64,000 bases of DNA. Source: Roseibium alexandrii DFL-11 (GTDB taxonomy: Bacteria; Pseudomonadota; Alphaproteobacteria; Rhizobiales; Stappiaceae). The stretch lies in NCBI RefSeq assembly GCF_000158095.2, contig NZ_CM011002.1:3567203-3631202 (forward strand), read 5' to 3'. Position numbers and translations under genes: made by a program. Within the stretch, counting starts at the first letter, position 1. Every line of letters starts with the position of its first letter. The notes beneath the pieces were generated by a model. The model was not told where the DNA came from, made no database searches, and saw only the letters and a program-made list of their open reading frames with translations. Below, one piece after another: positions 1-8,391 of this stretch.

Positions 1-134
1 TCTAGTCGGTTTTTTTCTCTTAGTAGTTATCGGTCTGCTTCCCGGGCACAAGGGACCAAACAAATACGGTGCCGCTCCCGCCTAGACACATGACTTAGGT
101 GCCAGAATTCTTTCCAAGGCAAAAACTAGGCACA
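1..134. other. Left-edge non-coding stretch
   Basis: I see no gene, terminator hairpin or recognisable regulatory site here. It lies downstream of the minus-strand SDR gene that ends at 135, and the window edge cuts off whatever follows. Confidence 0.5.
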
Positions 135-923
135 TCACACAGCGGTCAGGCCACCGTCTACCGGAATGGCCTGACCGTGGACGGCCGTGTTGTGCGGGTC
201 AGCCAACCAGAGCACCGCCGAGATGACTTCGTCAGAGCGGATGACACGGCCCATTGGGCTGCGTTTTGTGAAGGCTGCGTCGATCTCGCTGGCCGGCCTA
301 TTCTGGCTTTCCGCCAAGGCTTCGGAAAAGTTCTGGTACATCGCGGTTTGCGCAAAGGATGGGCAGACCGCGTTGATGCGCACACCGATGCGGCCTGTCT
401 CGTCGGCAGCCGAGCGGGTCAGGCCGACAACCGCATGTTTTGAGGCCGCATAAGCCGACAACATCCCGGCCCCAACAAGCCCTGCTGCCGAAGCCATGTT
501 GATGATGGCACCGCGCCCAGCCTTGGCCATCACCGGGATCTGATATTTCATTCCTAAAAAGACACCACGCACATTCACCGCAAACATTCGATCCAGATCA
601 TCAACTGCGAGCTGCGTCAGAGGTTTGAGATCGTGACAAATGCCCGCGTTGTTGAGCGCAATATCAAGGGAGCCGAAGCGCTCCAGAATTTGGTCGACAT
701 GCGCTTTGGTCTCGTTTTCGTTGCCGACGTCATAGGCCTCAACCCAGACATCCGCGCCGATATCCTGCAGCTCGGTACGGATCTGCTCCAGCCCGCTCTC
801 ATCCCGGTCCGACAAGGCCAACCGCGCACCGAGCGCTGCAAATTTGCGGGCAGCTTCGGCACCAAAGCCGCCGGCGGCCCCAGTGATCATGACCGTTTGG
901 CCTGAAAAACGCTGATCAGCCAT
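135..923 (-). CDS. SDR family NAD(P)-dependent oxidoreductase, last gene of the acyl-CoA operon
   Basis: This 262-residue short-chain dehydrogenase probably oxidises or reduces a hydroxyacyl/ketoacyl-CoA. The cofactor loop TGAAGGFG lies near the N-terminus, NNAG follows in the middle, and the catalytic Ser plus YAASK (Tyr-x-x-x-Lys) come later, so all classical SDR residues are present. I chose the ATG at 923, giving MADQRF; it overlaps the stop of the upstream APH-type kinase gene in another frame. A longer frame adds ten residues that do not look like an SDR N-terminus. In the related lva operon an SDR acts after the kinase and dehydrogenase steps, which fits this position. The substrate is inferred from context only. 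Confidence 0.85.
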   Translation of the reverse strand: MADQRFSGQTVMITGAAGGFGAEAARKFAALGARLALSDRDESGLEQIRTELQDIGADVWVEAYDVGNENETKAHVDQILERFGSLDIALNNAGICHDLKPLTQLAVDDLDRMFAVNVRGVFLGMKYQIPVMAKAGRGAIINMASAAGLVGAGMLSAYAASKHAVVGLTRSAADETGRIGVRINAVCPSFAQTAMYQNFSEALAESQNRPASEIDAAFTKRSPMGRVIRSDEVISAVLWLADPHNTAVHGQAIPVDGGLTAV

Positions 924-1941
924 GTTGGATAGCCTCCAGGCCGCCCTTGGCAAAACCCGGTACCGCCTTGCCGAGCCTCAGCCCCTGCTCAGGATTGGAG
1001 GCGTTGCCGTCAAGCGCACGTTTTTTTACACCTTGCAGGATCGCGCCCATGCGAAAGAAGCAGAACGCCAGATAAAAGCCGAAATCCGGAATGCCGGAGA
1101 TCCCCATACGCATACAATAGGCTTCCACAAAAGCCTGGTCGTCAGGAATACCGAGCGTTTTGCGATCAACACCAGCAAGTCCCCGGCCTTCGGTTCCCGG
1201 CGGGCAGCACCATTGCATGACAAGGGCTGCGAGATCTGCAAAAGGATGACCGAGTGTCGACAGCTCCCAGTCGAGTACGGCCACACACTCGGGACTGTCT
1301 TTTGCAAACAGCATGTTGTCGATCCGGTAATCGCCATGCACCAGCGTGCGGCGGCCGTCATCGTCCGGAATGTTCTGATCGAGCCATTCAATCAGCGCGT
1401 CCATCTCCGCGATCGTTCCGGTTTCGCTCGCCCGATACTGTTTGGTCCAGCGGTCGATCTGGCGGCGGTAGTAGTTCCCGGCCGGGCCATAATCGGCCAG
1501 GCCAGCCGCCTCCAGATCCACGGAATGGATGGCGGCGAGCACCCGGTTCATCTCGTCGTAGATTGCCAACCGGGTGGCCGTATCGACGTCCTGGATCCGG
1601 GGATCATCGAAGTTCCGCCCGTCGACCAGGTCCATGATGTAAAAGGCCGAGCCAATCACATCATCGTCTTCACAAAGCACATGCATCCGGGCGACCGGAA
1701 CATCCGTCGCTGCGAGGGCCTTTTGAACCCGGAACTCCCGGTCAACGGCGTGGGCGGATTTCAAAAGCACACCTGGCGGCTTTCGCCGCAACACATAAGC
1801 GCCGGAGGGCGCGGAGAGCCGGAACGTCGGGTTCGATTGACCGCGGTTGAACTTTTCTGCAGTCAACGGCCCTTTGAACCCCGGCAGGTTTTGCTCCAGC
1901 CAAGACGCCAGTCCCTCAAGATCCAGTGCCGCAGTGGTCAT
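916..1941 (-). CDS. APH-family phosphotransferase, ACAD10/11 or LvaA kinase-like
   Basis: A 341-residue aminoglycoside-phosphotransferase-fold kinase. The catalytic loop reads VHGDYRIDN and the metal-binding segment LDWELSTLGHPFADLA, both intact. Proteins of this exact type form the N-terminal half of animal ACAD10/11 and are LvaA in Pseudomonas levulinate catabolism, where they phosphorylate 4-hydroxyacyl-CoA; antibiotic resistance is not implied. The ATG at 1941 is preceded by GAGGTG and lies 10 bases after the acyl-CoA dehydrogenase stop, so I prefer it to the longer open frame reaching 2028. The gene overlaps the following SDR start. The adjacent ACAD is of the ACAD10/11 class, which strongly supports the pairing. 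Confidence 0.85.
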   Translation of the reverse strand: MTTAALDLEGLASWLEQNLPGFKGPLTAEKFNRGQSNPTFRLSAPSGAYVLRRKPPGVLLKSAHAVDREFRVQKALAATDVPVARMHVLCEDDDVIGSAFYIMDLVDGRNFDDPRIQDVDTATRLAIYDEMNRVLAAIHSVDLEAAGLADYGPAGNYYRRQIDRWTKQYRASETGTIAEMDALIEWLDQNIPDDDGRRTLVHGDYRIDNMLFAKDSPECVAVLDWELSTLGHPFADLAALVMQWCCPPGTEGRGLAGVDRKTLGIPDDQAFVEAYCMRMGISGIPDFGFYLAFCFFRMGAILQGVKKRALDGNASNPEQGLRLGKAVPGFAKGGLEAIQHG

Positions 1942-1951
1942 GGCGCACACC

Positions 1952-3184
1952 TCACCCGGCGTTGGTGTATTTGCGCAGCTCGACCCGGGCGACCTGACGC
2001 CTGTGAACCGCGTCCGGCCCGTCGGCAAAGCGCAGGGTCCTCAAATGCGCCCACATGCTGGCCAGCGGGAAATCCTGACTGATCCCGGCGGCCCCATGGA
2101 CCTGCATCGCTTCGTCGACCACTTTCAGCGCCATCAACGGTGCGATGACCTTGATCTTGCTGATCCAGGGTTGCGCTGCGCGGGTGCCTTGCGTGTCCAT
2201 CATCCAGGCCGCCTTGAGGCAGAGCAGACGCGCCATCTCGATTTCCATGCGCGCATTGGCGATGATGTCGTGGTTGGCCCCGAGATCCGCGAGTTTTTTG
2301 CCAAAAGCTTCCCGGCTCAGCGCCCGCTTACACAGGAGTTCGAGCGCCCGCTCCGCCTGACCGATCGCCCGCATACAGTGGTGGATCCGGCCTGGGCCAA
2401 GACGACCCTGCGCGACTTCAAAGCCGCGCCCGCGACCCAGAACGAGATCAGCTTCGGGAACGCGCACATTGGTGAAGCGGATGTGCATATGGCCATGCGG
2501 CGCATCATCTGTATTAAAGACATGCATCGGCCGCAGGACTTCCAGTCCATCCGCATCGGCCGGGATCAGGAACATGGAATGGCGGCTGTGCTTGTGCGCG
2601 TCCGGATCGGTGCGCGCCATCACGATGTAAAGCTTGCAACGGCTGTCACCCGCGCCGCTTGCCCACCACTTTTCGCCGTTGAGCACCCATTCATCGCCGT
2701 CTTTGACCGCGGACAAAGCGATGTTGGTGGCGTCGGACGAGGCTTCGTCCGGCTCTGTCATCAAATAAGCGGAGCGGATATCTCCGGTCAGAAGCGGTTT
2801 CAGCCAAAGATTTTTGTGTGCTTGCGTGCCATAGCGCTCCAGAACCTCCATGTTGCCGGTGTCCGGAGCATTGCAGTTGAAGACTTCCGCCGCGATGCCG
2901 ACCTTGCCCATTTCCTCGGCAAGATAGGCGTATTCCACCGTGGTTAGGCCAAAACCACGCTCGCTGTCAGTCAGCCAGAAATTCCAGAGACCCCGTTCCT
3001 TGGCCTTGGACTTCAGCGCTTCCAGGATTTCGATCTGCCGGTCGGTGTGCAAAAACCGGTCGCCGGAGGGATGCTTGCCGACTTCCTCGTGGTATTCGGC
3101 ATCCAGCGGCGCGATTTCGGTTTCCACCATGCGGCGCACCTGCTCGATCAGCGGGCGCACCCGGTCCGTTACTCCAAGATCCAT
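1952..3184 (-). CDS. Acyl-CoA dehydrogenase, ACAD10/11-like
   Basis: A 410-residue acyl-CoA dehydrogenase: N-terminal helical domain, a central flavin segment around YLMTEPDEASSDATN, and the C-terminal four-helix domain. Near the C-terminus it has FADGPDAVH where most ACADs carry the catalytic Glu-Gly (for example YEGT). The Asp-Gly-Pro form is typical of ACAD10/11-like enzymes. In those systems the enzyme works on 4-phosphoryloxyacyl-CoA made by the APH-type kinase, eliminating phosphate to give an enoyl-CoA. The kinase gene follows after only ten bases, so the two halves that are fused in animals are separate here. Substrate chain length cannot be read from sequence. Confidence 0.88.
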   Translation of the reverse strand: MDLGVTDRVRPLIEQVRRMVETEIAPLDAEYHEEVGKHPSGDRFLHTDRQIEILEALKSKAKERGLWNFWLTDSERGFGLTTVEYAYLAEEMGKVGIAAEVFNCNAPDTGNMEVLERYGTQAHKNLWLKPLLTGDIRSAYLMTEPDEASSDATNIALSAVKDGDEWVLNGEKWWASGAGDSRCKLYIVMARTDPDAHKHSRHSMFLIPADADGLEVLRPMHVFNTDDAPHGHMHIRFTNVRVPEADLVLGRGRGFEVAQGRLGPGRIHHCMRAIGQAERALELLCKRALSREAFGKKLADLGANHDIIANARMEIEMARLLCLKAAWMMDTQGTRAAQPWISKIKVIAPLMALKVVDEAMQVHGAAGISQDFPLASMWAHLRTLRFADGPDAVHRRQVARVELRKYTNAG

Positions 3185-3194
3185 AACCTATCCC

Positions 3195-4181
3195 TCAACA
3201 AATCTCGGCGCGCATCCGGGAGATGGCCGCCTTGTATTCCTGTTCCAAACGGTTGACGACCTCGGCAGCCGGACCGACGTATTTCACCGCATTGATCCCC
3301 TGACCGGCGCCCCAAATGTCGCGCCAGGCCTTGGGCAGATCATCGCCGTCCGGAAGGATCGACGGTTTCCAGTCCGACGGCAGATTGTCAGGGTCGAGAC
3401 CAACCTTTGAGATCGATGACCTTAAGTAGGTCGCCGGATGACCCGTAAAGACTGCGGTCGTAATGACATCTTCCGCACTGCCAGCCACCATCATGTCCTT
3501 GTAGATATCGGCCGCGTCCGCTTCATGCGTCGCCACGAAGGGGGAGCCGACATAACCAAAATCAGCACCAAGAATCCGCGCTGCCAGCAGCGCCTCTCCA
3601 GTCGAAACCGCACCACCGGCAAGGATCGGGCCGTCGAACCACTCCCGGACTTCGCGGATCAAGGCAAATGGCGATTGCGGTCCGCCATGGCCACCAGCGC
3701 CAGCGCACACGGCAATGAGACCGTCAGCGCCCTTCTCGATGGCCTTTTTGGCGTAGGTGTTGTTGATCACGTCATGGAGCGCAATGCCGCCACAGGAATG
3801 CGCGGCCTCATTGACATCCACCCGCGCGCCCATCGAGGTGATCCAGATCGGCACTTTCCAGCGGACACAAATCTCCATGTCCCGCTCCAGGCGCTCATTG
3901 GTCTTGCGGACGATCTGATTGACCGCGAAAGGCGCTGCAGGATTGTCCGGATTGGCCTGATTGTGACGATCGAGTTCTTCAGCGATTTCCTTTAGCCAGG
4001 CTTCCAGCATGACCGGACCGCCGTCTTCATCGCGGGCGTTGAGCGCCGGGAAACTTCCGATCACACCCGCCTTGCACTGGGCAATCACCAGCTTGGGGCA
4101 GGACACGATAAAGAGCGGCGCCGCGACGACCGGCAGCCGCAAATTCTGCAGAGCCTGTGGCAACTCGCGTTTTTTAAGCAT
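3195..4181 (-). CDS. NAD(P)H-dependent flavin oxidoreductase / nitronate monooxygenase family
   Basis: A 328-residue FMN-dependent TIM-barrel protein of the 2-nitropropane dioxygenase family. The phosphate-binding stretch AGGHGGPQSPFALI and the later GGAVSTGEALLAA segment are characteristic. Family members oxidise alkyl nitronates or act as enoyl reductases or NADH:quinone reductases; presence inside an acyl-CoA operon makes an acyl-CoA-related redox step plausible. I chose ATG 4181 (MLKKRELP) because GGAGG sits six bases upstream; the longer start at 4196 has no such site. It lies between the MaoC and ACAD genes with gaps of 37 and 10 bases. The precise reaction is unknown. Confidence 0.8.
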   Translation of the reverse strand: MLKKRELPQALQNLRLPVVAAPLFIVSCPKLVIAQCKAGVIGSFPALNARDEDGGPVMLEAWLKEIAEELDRHNQANPDNPAAPFAVNQIVRKTNERLERDMEICVRWKVPIWITSMGARVDVNEAAHSCGGIALHDVINNTYAKKAIEKGADGLIAVCAGAGGHGGPQSPFALIREVREWFDGPILAGGAVSTGEALLAARILGADFGYVGSPFVATHEADAADIYKDMMVAGSAEDVITTAVFTGHPATYLRSSISKVGLDPDNLPSDWKPSILPDGDDLPKAWRDIWGAGQGINAVKYVGPAAEVVNRLEQEYKAAISRMRAEIC

Positions 4182-4218
4182 TTCGCCTCCCAACAAATGC
4201 CTCCGTAACCTGCACGGC

Positions 4219-4707
4219 TTACGCGGCTTCGATCTCCAGATAGAACCGGTTCAGCCAATCCGCAGACAGTGCCGGACGGCTCTCGTCCTCGATTTCAACG
4301 GTTGAGGCCCAGGTGATATCCAGCTCGCTGGGCTTTAGTGCCTTGACTTCTTTCAGGACAAACTGCCCACGAATGCGGGCTCCAGATTTCACCGGGTTCA
4401 AGAACCGGACCCGATTGAACCCATAATTGATCCCCATGGTCATGCCCCTAATCTTGGGCTGCGCCTCAAGACCCATCACCGACAAAAGTGACAGGGTCAG
4501 AAAGCCGTGCGCGATCGTTCCACCAAACGGTGTGCTGGCCGCTGCTGCGGGGTCAACATGGATATGCTGATGATCCTTGGTGACATCCGCAAAGGCATCA
4601 ATCATGACCTGATCGATGCGATGCCAAGATGACACGCCGACCTCTTTGCCAACGAGACCGCTCAGGGCCTCGACAGGCAAGTCAGTTCGATCCAGATCCG
4701 GTATCAA
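4219..4707 (-). CDS. MaoC-like dehydratase (R-specific enoyl-CoA hydratase type), TTG start
   Basis: A 162-residue hot-dog-fold protein. The hydratase motif is clear: FADVTKDHQHIHVDP, with the Asp and His that activate water, followed by the glycine-rich GGTIAHGFLTLSLL. It should hydrate an enoyl-CoA to a hydroxyacyl-CoA. The start is a TTG overlapping the upstream SDR stop as TTGA. I accept it because AGGAGG lies eight bases upstream and because no ATG gives a full-length N-terminus. Position between two redox genes in the operon fits a beta-oxidation-like route. Confidence 0.83.
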   Translation of the reverse strand: MIPDLDRTDLPVEALSGLVGKEVGVSSWHRIDQVMIDAFADVTKDHQHIHVDPAAAASTPFGGTIAHGFLTLSLLSVMGLEAQPKIRGMTMGINYGFNRVRFLNPVKSGARIRGQFVLKEVKALKPSELDITWASTVEIEDESRPALSADWLNRFYLEIEAA

Positions 4708-5525
4708 TTATAGGCCTCCTGGAACAGGTCCGGACCGGTTTCCACGTTGATGCCGCCGCTGACCGGAATGATTGCACCGGTGATATAGCCGCCGCCTGCC
4801 CCGCAGAGGAACTGCAGGATTGCCGCGATGTCTTCAGGCTTGCCAACACGGCCAAGCGGCACTTGAGCTCCCACCCGGCTGCGGGTGTCTTTGTCCGCAG
4901 TTGCAAAGGCCGTCATCTTGCTGACAAACGGTCCGGGAGCGAGCGCATTGACGGTGATCCGCTTGTCCGCGAGTTCCTTTGCCAGAATTTTTGTCAGGTG
5001 GTGGACAGCTGCCTTAGATGCCGCATAGCTGTACGCTCGGTCGCCATGCGGGGTTTCGCCCATCACCGAGCCGACATTGACCACCCGCGCGGGATCATCA
5101 TCTGAGGCCGACGCTTCCAGCATCGGCAGCAGGCTTTGGGTCAGTTGAAAAAGGCCGGTCACGTTCAGGCGCATTACCCGGTCCCAGGCTTCATAGGGGA
5201 ATTGGCCGAGCGGCATGCCCCAACTGGTCCCGGCATTGTTCATCAGAATGTCGAGCCTGTCGGTGCGCTTTGCGATTTCCGATGTAAGAGCGCCTATTCC
5301 GTCTTCGGTCGCGACATCGCCGCTGAACCCTTCCACTATGCCGGAATAGCCCAGCGTGTTGAGGTCGTCGGCTGCCCGCAGGCAAGCCTCCTCCTTTCGG
5401 CTGGCAATCAGGACGCGTGCGCCAGCTGCGCAGAGGCCCTCAGCGGCCATGCGGCCGATGCCGGTTGCCCCACCTGTGACAAGGGCTGTTTTGCCGGCGA
5501 GACTGAACAGTTTATCCGGGGTCAT
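4704..5525 (-). CDS. SDR family oxidoreductase
   Basis: A 273-residue classical SDR with TGGATGIG near residue 17, NNAG in the middle, a catalytic Ser in NVGSVMGETPHG and YAASK as the Tyr/Lys pair. The tail PVSGGINVETG is typical of FabG-like 3-ketoacyl reductases and 3-hydroxyacyl-CoA dehydrogenases. It overlaps the CoA ligase stop as ATGA and its own stop overlaps the MaoC start, so translation of the three is coupled. It is the second SDR of the operon; the two are not close copies of each other. Confidence 0.85.
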   Translation of the reverse strand: MTPDKLFSLAGKTALVTGGATGIGRMAAEGLCAAGARVLIASRKEEACLRAADDLNTLGYSGIVEGFSGDVATEDGIGALTSEIAKRTDRLDILMNNAGTSWGMPLGQFPYEAWDRVMRLNVTGLFQLTQSLLPMLEASASDDDPARVVNVGSVMGETPHGDRAYSYAASKAAVHHLTKILAKELADKRITVNALAPGPFVSKMTAFATADKDTRSRVGAQVPLGRVGKPEDIAAILQFLCGAGGGYITGAIIPVSGGINVETGPDLFQEAYN

Positions 5526-7147
5526 GCTGCGCCTTCTGCGAAGTTTTTGCGGAGAGTGAGTTTGGATACTTTGCCGGTCGCCGTCATCGGCAAGGCATCG
5601 ACATAAACCACGTCATCCGGCAACTGCCACTTGGCGAAATGCTCGCCCAGCATCTCAAGAAGTTCGTCCTTGGGCGGTGGCGCATCGTCGTCTTTCGACT
5701 GAATGATCAACAGCGGGCGCTCATCCCACTTCGGATGCGGCACGGCAATCACGGCGCAATTGGCAACGCCGGAATGGGACATGACGATGTTTTCCAGATC
5801 AAGCGAGCTGATCCATTCGCCGCCGGATTTGATGAGGTCCTTGGACCGGTCCGTGATGACCAAAAAACCATCAGATGTAATCGCGGCGATATCCCCGGTG
5901 CAGAACCAGCCTTCTTCGTCGAAAACCAGTTTTGAGGCTTCCGGGTTCTCGAAATAGCCCGACGTAATCGAGTTTCCGCGCACATAGAGATGACCCGGCG
6001 TTTTGCCATCATGCGGCAGGCGGTTGCCCTCATCGTCGACGATTTTGAGATCGACACCAAAGACCCGGCGGCCTTGGGATTGTTTTCGGTCAATCCGCTC
6101 CTTCATGCCCCAGTCGTCCATGCGCGGTGGCAGATTGCCTTGCGTCCCGAGCGGGCTCATTTCGGTCATGCCCCAGGCATGGCAGACATTGACACCCTGC
6201 TTTTCAAATCCCTCGATCAGGGAGCGCGGCGCGGCAGATCCACCAACAACGATATCCCCAAGACCGTCAGGCAACCGGCCGCGCTGGTTGATTTCATTCA
6301 TGAGACCGAGCCAGACCGTCGGAACGCCCCATGCGGAAAACACCTTCTCTCGCTCCATCAGATCGTAGAGGGACTTGCCATCCAACGCGCCGCCAGGGAA
6401 GATCATGCTCGCACCGGACAGCGGCGCTGAATAGGGCAAGCCCCAGGCGTTGACATGAAACAGCGGGACAACCGGCAGAATACGGCTGCCCTCCTGCAGG
6501 ACCTTCGGGAGGGTGACGCACAAACTGTAGGCGTGCAACACCGTGGACCGGTGGGAATATAAAGTTCCTTTGGGATTGCCCGTTGTGCCGGAAGTGTAGC
6601 AGAGGCCTGCGGCAGTCTCTTCCGGGAAGTCCGGCCAATCCATGTGATCCGGCTGACCGTCCAGGACCTCTTCATAGCACAGTACACCCGCCAGAGAAGT
6701 CTCTGGCATATGTGCCCGGTCGGTCATGATGACGACACGCAGATCTTCAGGCAGATGTTCGCGCAACTTCTCTATGATCGGGACAAAGGTGAGATCAACA
6801 AAGAGCAAACGGTCCTTGGCGTGATTGATGATGTAGATCATCTGCTCTGCGGAGAGACGCGGGTTGATAGTATGGCAGACCGCCCCAATCCCGGAGATCC
6901 CGTAGTACAGCTCGAAATGGCGGTAACCGTTCCAGGCAAGGGTCGCGATGCGGTCCCCAACTTCGATCCCGAGACCCTGAATGCCATGCGCCAGTTGCGC
7001 GATCCGCTTGGCCGTTTCGCCGTAAGTGGTTCGGTGAATATCACCTTCGGTTCGTACTGAAACGATTTCGCTGTCCGGAAAGGTATCAGCAGCAAAAGTG
7101 ATGAGGTCCGCAATTTTCAGCGGACGATGCATCATCTGTCCCTTCAT
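5522..7147 (-). CDS. AMP-dependent acyl-CoA synthetase (fatty-acid/hydroxyacid CoA ligase)
   Basis: A 541-residue ANL-superfamily ligase that activates a carboxylic acid to its CoA thioester through an acyl-adenylate. The P-loop-like [16 protein letters not shown], the WGMTEMSP adenine-binding motif, the GWFCTGDIA hinge region and the C-terminal [10 protein letters not shown] with catalytic Lys are all seen. It is the first gene of the seven-gene minus-strand operon; GGAGG lies six bases before the ATG. The upstream region carries a 13-base perfect dyad at 7218-7230. In the lva system the equivalent ligase (LvaE) loads the hydroxyacid on CoA, so a similar entry role is inferred. Confidence 0.88.
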   Translation of the reverse strand: MKGQMMHRPLKIADLITFAADTFPDSEIVSVRTEGDIHRTTYGETAKRIAQLAHGIQGLGIEVGDRIATLAWNGYRHFELYYGISGIGAVCHTINPRLSAEQMIYIINHAKDRLLFVDLTFVPIIEKLREHLPEDLRVVIMTDRAHMPETSLAGVLCYEEVLDGQPDHMDWPDFPEETAAGLCYTSGTTGNPKGTLYSHRSTVLHAYSLCVTLPKVLQEGSRILPVVPLFHVNAWGLPYSAPLSGASMIFPGGALDGKSLYDLMEREKVFSAWGVPTVWLGLMNEINQRGRLPDGLGDIVVGGSAAPRSLIEGFEKQGVNVCHAWGMTEMSPLGTQGNLPPRMDDWGMKERIDRKQSQGRRVFGVDLKIVDDEGNRLPHDGKTPGHLYVRGNSITSGYFENPEASKLVFDEEGWFCTGDIAAITSDGFLVITDRSKDLIKSGGEWISSLDLENIVMSHSGVANCAVIAVPHPKWDERPLLIIQSKDDDAPPPKDELLEMLGEHFAKWQLPDDVVYVDALPMTATGKVSKLTLRKNFAEGAA

Positions 7148-7454
7148 GTGTTTCCTCCCAAAAACACCACAGTTGATTTCATGCGATCATAGGCAGGTTT
7201 TTCAGGCCAAGACAAACTTCTCATTGAGAAAAACACCTTGACGTAACTGCAGCTTAGCTCTTTGCCCTATGTACTCGTGTCTGGAGCTCGCCCTTTGGAA
7301 CTTTCGGCCTCAAGAGCTGCGAATATCTGCCCGAACGGCTGTCAATTGCATTAGTGCGTGATCGCGCTCACATCCATCATTAAGGCCGATCACCCTGCCC
7401 CGCACTTCTACTAAGGACCTTATTGATTTTCACAGAAAGCCCGCTAACGATTCG
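7148..7454. other. Promoter region of the acyl-CoA operon
   Basis: No gene is visible in these 307 bases. The stretch next to the ligase start is AT-richer and carries a short palindrome (separate entry). The lipid-kinase gene ends just right of it with a weak five-base stem overlapping its stop and no T-run. Confidence 0.5.
7218..7230. promoter_or_regulatory. Candidate operator, TTCTCA-T-TGAGAA
   Basis: A perfect six-base inverted repeat around one base lies about 70 bases upstream of the CoA ligase start. The size suits a dimeric repressor of the TetR or GntR kind. No regulator gene is adjacent, so the ligand and protein are unknown. Confidence 0.35.
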
Positions 7455-8363
7455 CTAGCGTATCATTTCAATTCGTGCCGGATGGGTCTCGATTTCCAGT
7501 CTGGAAGCGTGCAGCGGCTCACCATCGAGGTTCACCTGGACTTGGTTATCTGCCTCGATCTTCAGCGACTTCACTTTGCGCATAATGGCGATTTCCGGAA
7601 TGCGCTCTGGATCCCCTTCTAGCACGATGGACAGAAACTCTGTCACCCGGCTTCGATCCGGCATCGGCAAAATGGTTAGGTCCAGAAATCCGTCATCCAG
7701 TTCTGCTGTTGGGCATAATCTGATACCGCCCCCGGCGCGGCGGCCATTGCCGATGGCAAGCGCCATGAACGCTCCCTCCCAAGAAAATCCATCGGTTTCG
7801 ATCCGGCCTTCGCAGGCAGCAAGTTCCGAAAACCGGTTGATCCCGGTGAAGAGATAGGCAGCCCCACCCAACAGCTTCTTCAGGTTTGGATCCGTTTCCG
7901 CGGTCACCCTGGTCCCAAAGCCGCCGGTCGCCATATTCACGAAGACACGGCCGTTCACCGTTCCAATGTCCGTTGGCTTGGGTTTCCCTCTTGCGGCAAA
8001 GCGGAAGGATGAAACGATGTCCGACGGGTCCAGCCGAATGTGATGGGCGAAGTCGTTGGCAGTTCCAAGCGGCAAAACAGCGAAGGCAAACGGGGGCTTG
8101 TCCTCGGCCTCCAATCCGCCAAGCACCCCATCGACCACAGCATGAATTGTTCCGTCGCCGCCACCGCTGACCAGAACGTCGATCTTGTTCTCCTGATCCT
8201 CTTTGAGAGCCTCGAGAGCAAACCGCTCGGTGTCTCCGGCTTCGTAGGTCACGCGTACCGACACCTCGTGACCCATGTTCCGGACCGCATCGACTGCGGA
8301 GCGTACATCGGCCCGGCCTGCAGATTTGCCGTTTAGAATCAGACGTAAATGACGTTTGCTCAC
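7455..8363 (-). CDS. YegS/DagK-like lipid kinase (diacylglycerol kinase catalytic domain)
   Basis: This protein should phosphorylate a lipid such as diacylglycerol at the membrane. The ATP-binding signature VSGGGDGTIHAVVDG is near residue 65, and PLGTANDFA follows near residue 105; both are hallmarks of the DAGK catalytic domain. I place the start at the GTG at 8363 (SKRHLRLILNGKSAGR follows), which has GGAGAG six bases upstream and gives 302 residues, the normal family length. The open frame continues about 80 codons further, but that sequence overlaps the LysR gene and has no family resemblance. It lies 28 bases after lysR on the same strand, so the two may be co-transcribed. Confidence 0.82.
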   Translation of the reverse strand: MSKRHLRLILNGKSAGRADVRSAVDAVRNMGHEVSVRVTYEAGDTERFALEALKEDQENKIDVLVSGGGDGTIHAVVDGVLGGLEAEDKPPFAFAVLPLGTANDFAHHIRLDPSDIVSSFRFAARGKPKPTDIGTVNGRVFVNMATGGFGTRVTAETDPNLKKLLGGAAYLFTGINRFSELAACEGRIETDGFSWEGAFMALAIGNGRRAGGGIRLCPTAELDDGFLDLTILPMPDRSRVTEFLSIVLEGDPERIPEIAIMRKVKSLKIEADNQVQVNLDGEPLHASRLEIETHPARIEMIR

Positions 8364-8391
8364 AGGACTCTCCAAAAACAATAAACCTGCT

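Noticed and set aside
916..1941. Aminoglycoside resistance gene
   Set aside because: The kinase fold matches APH enzymes, but the pairing with an ACAD10/11-type dehydrogenase points to acyl-CoA metabolism.
922..2082. Long open frame (386 codons) on the plus strand
   Set aside because: It is antisense to the APH-type kinase and SDR genes, which have full catalytic motifs; its own translation shows no domain and results from high GC third positions.
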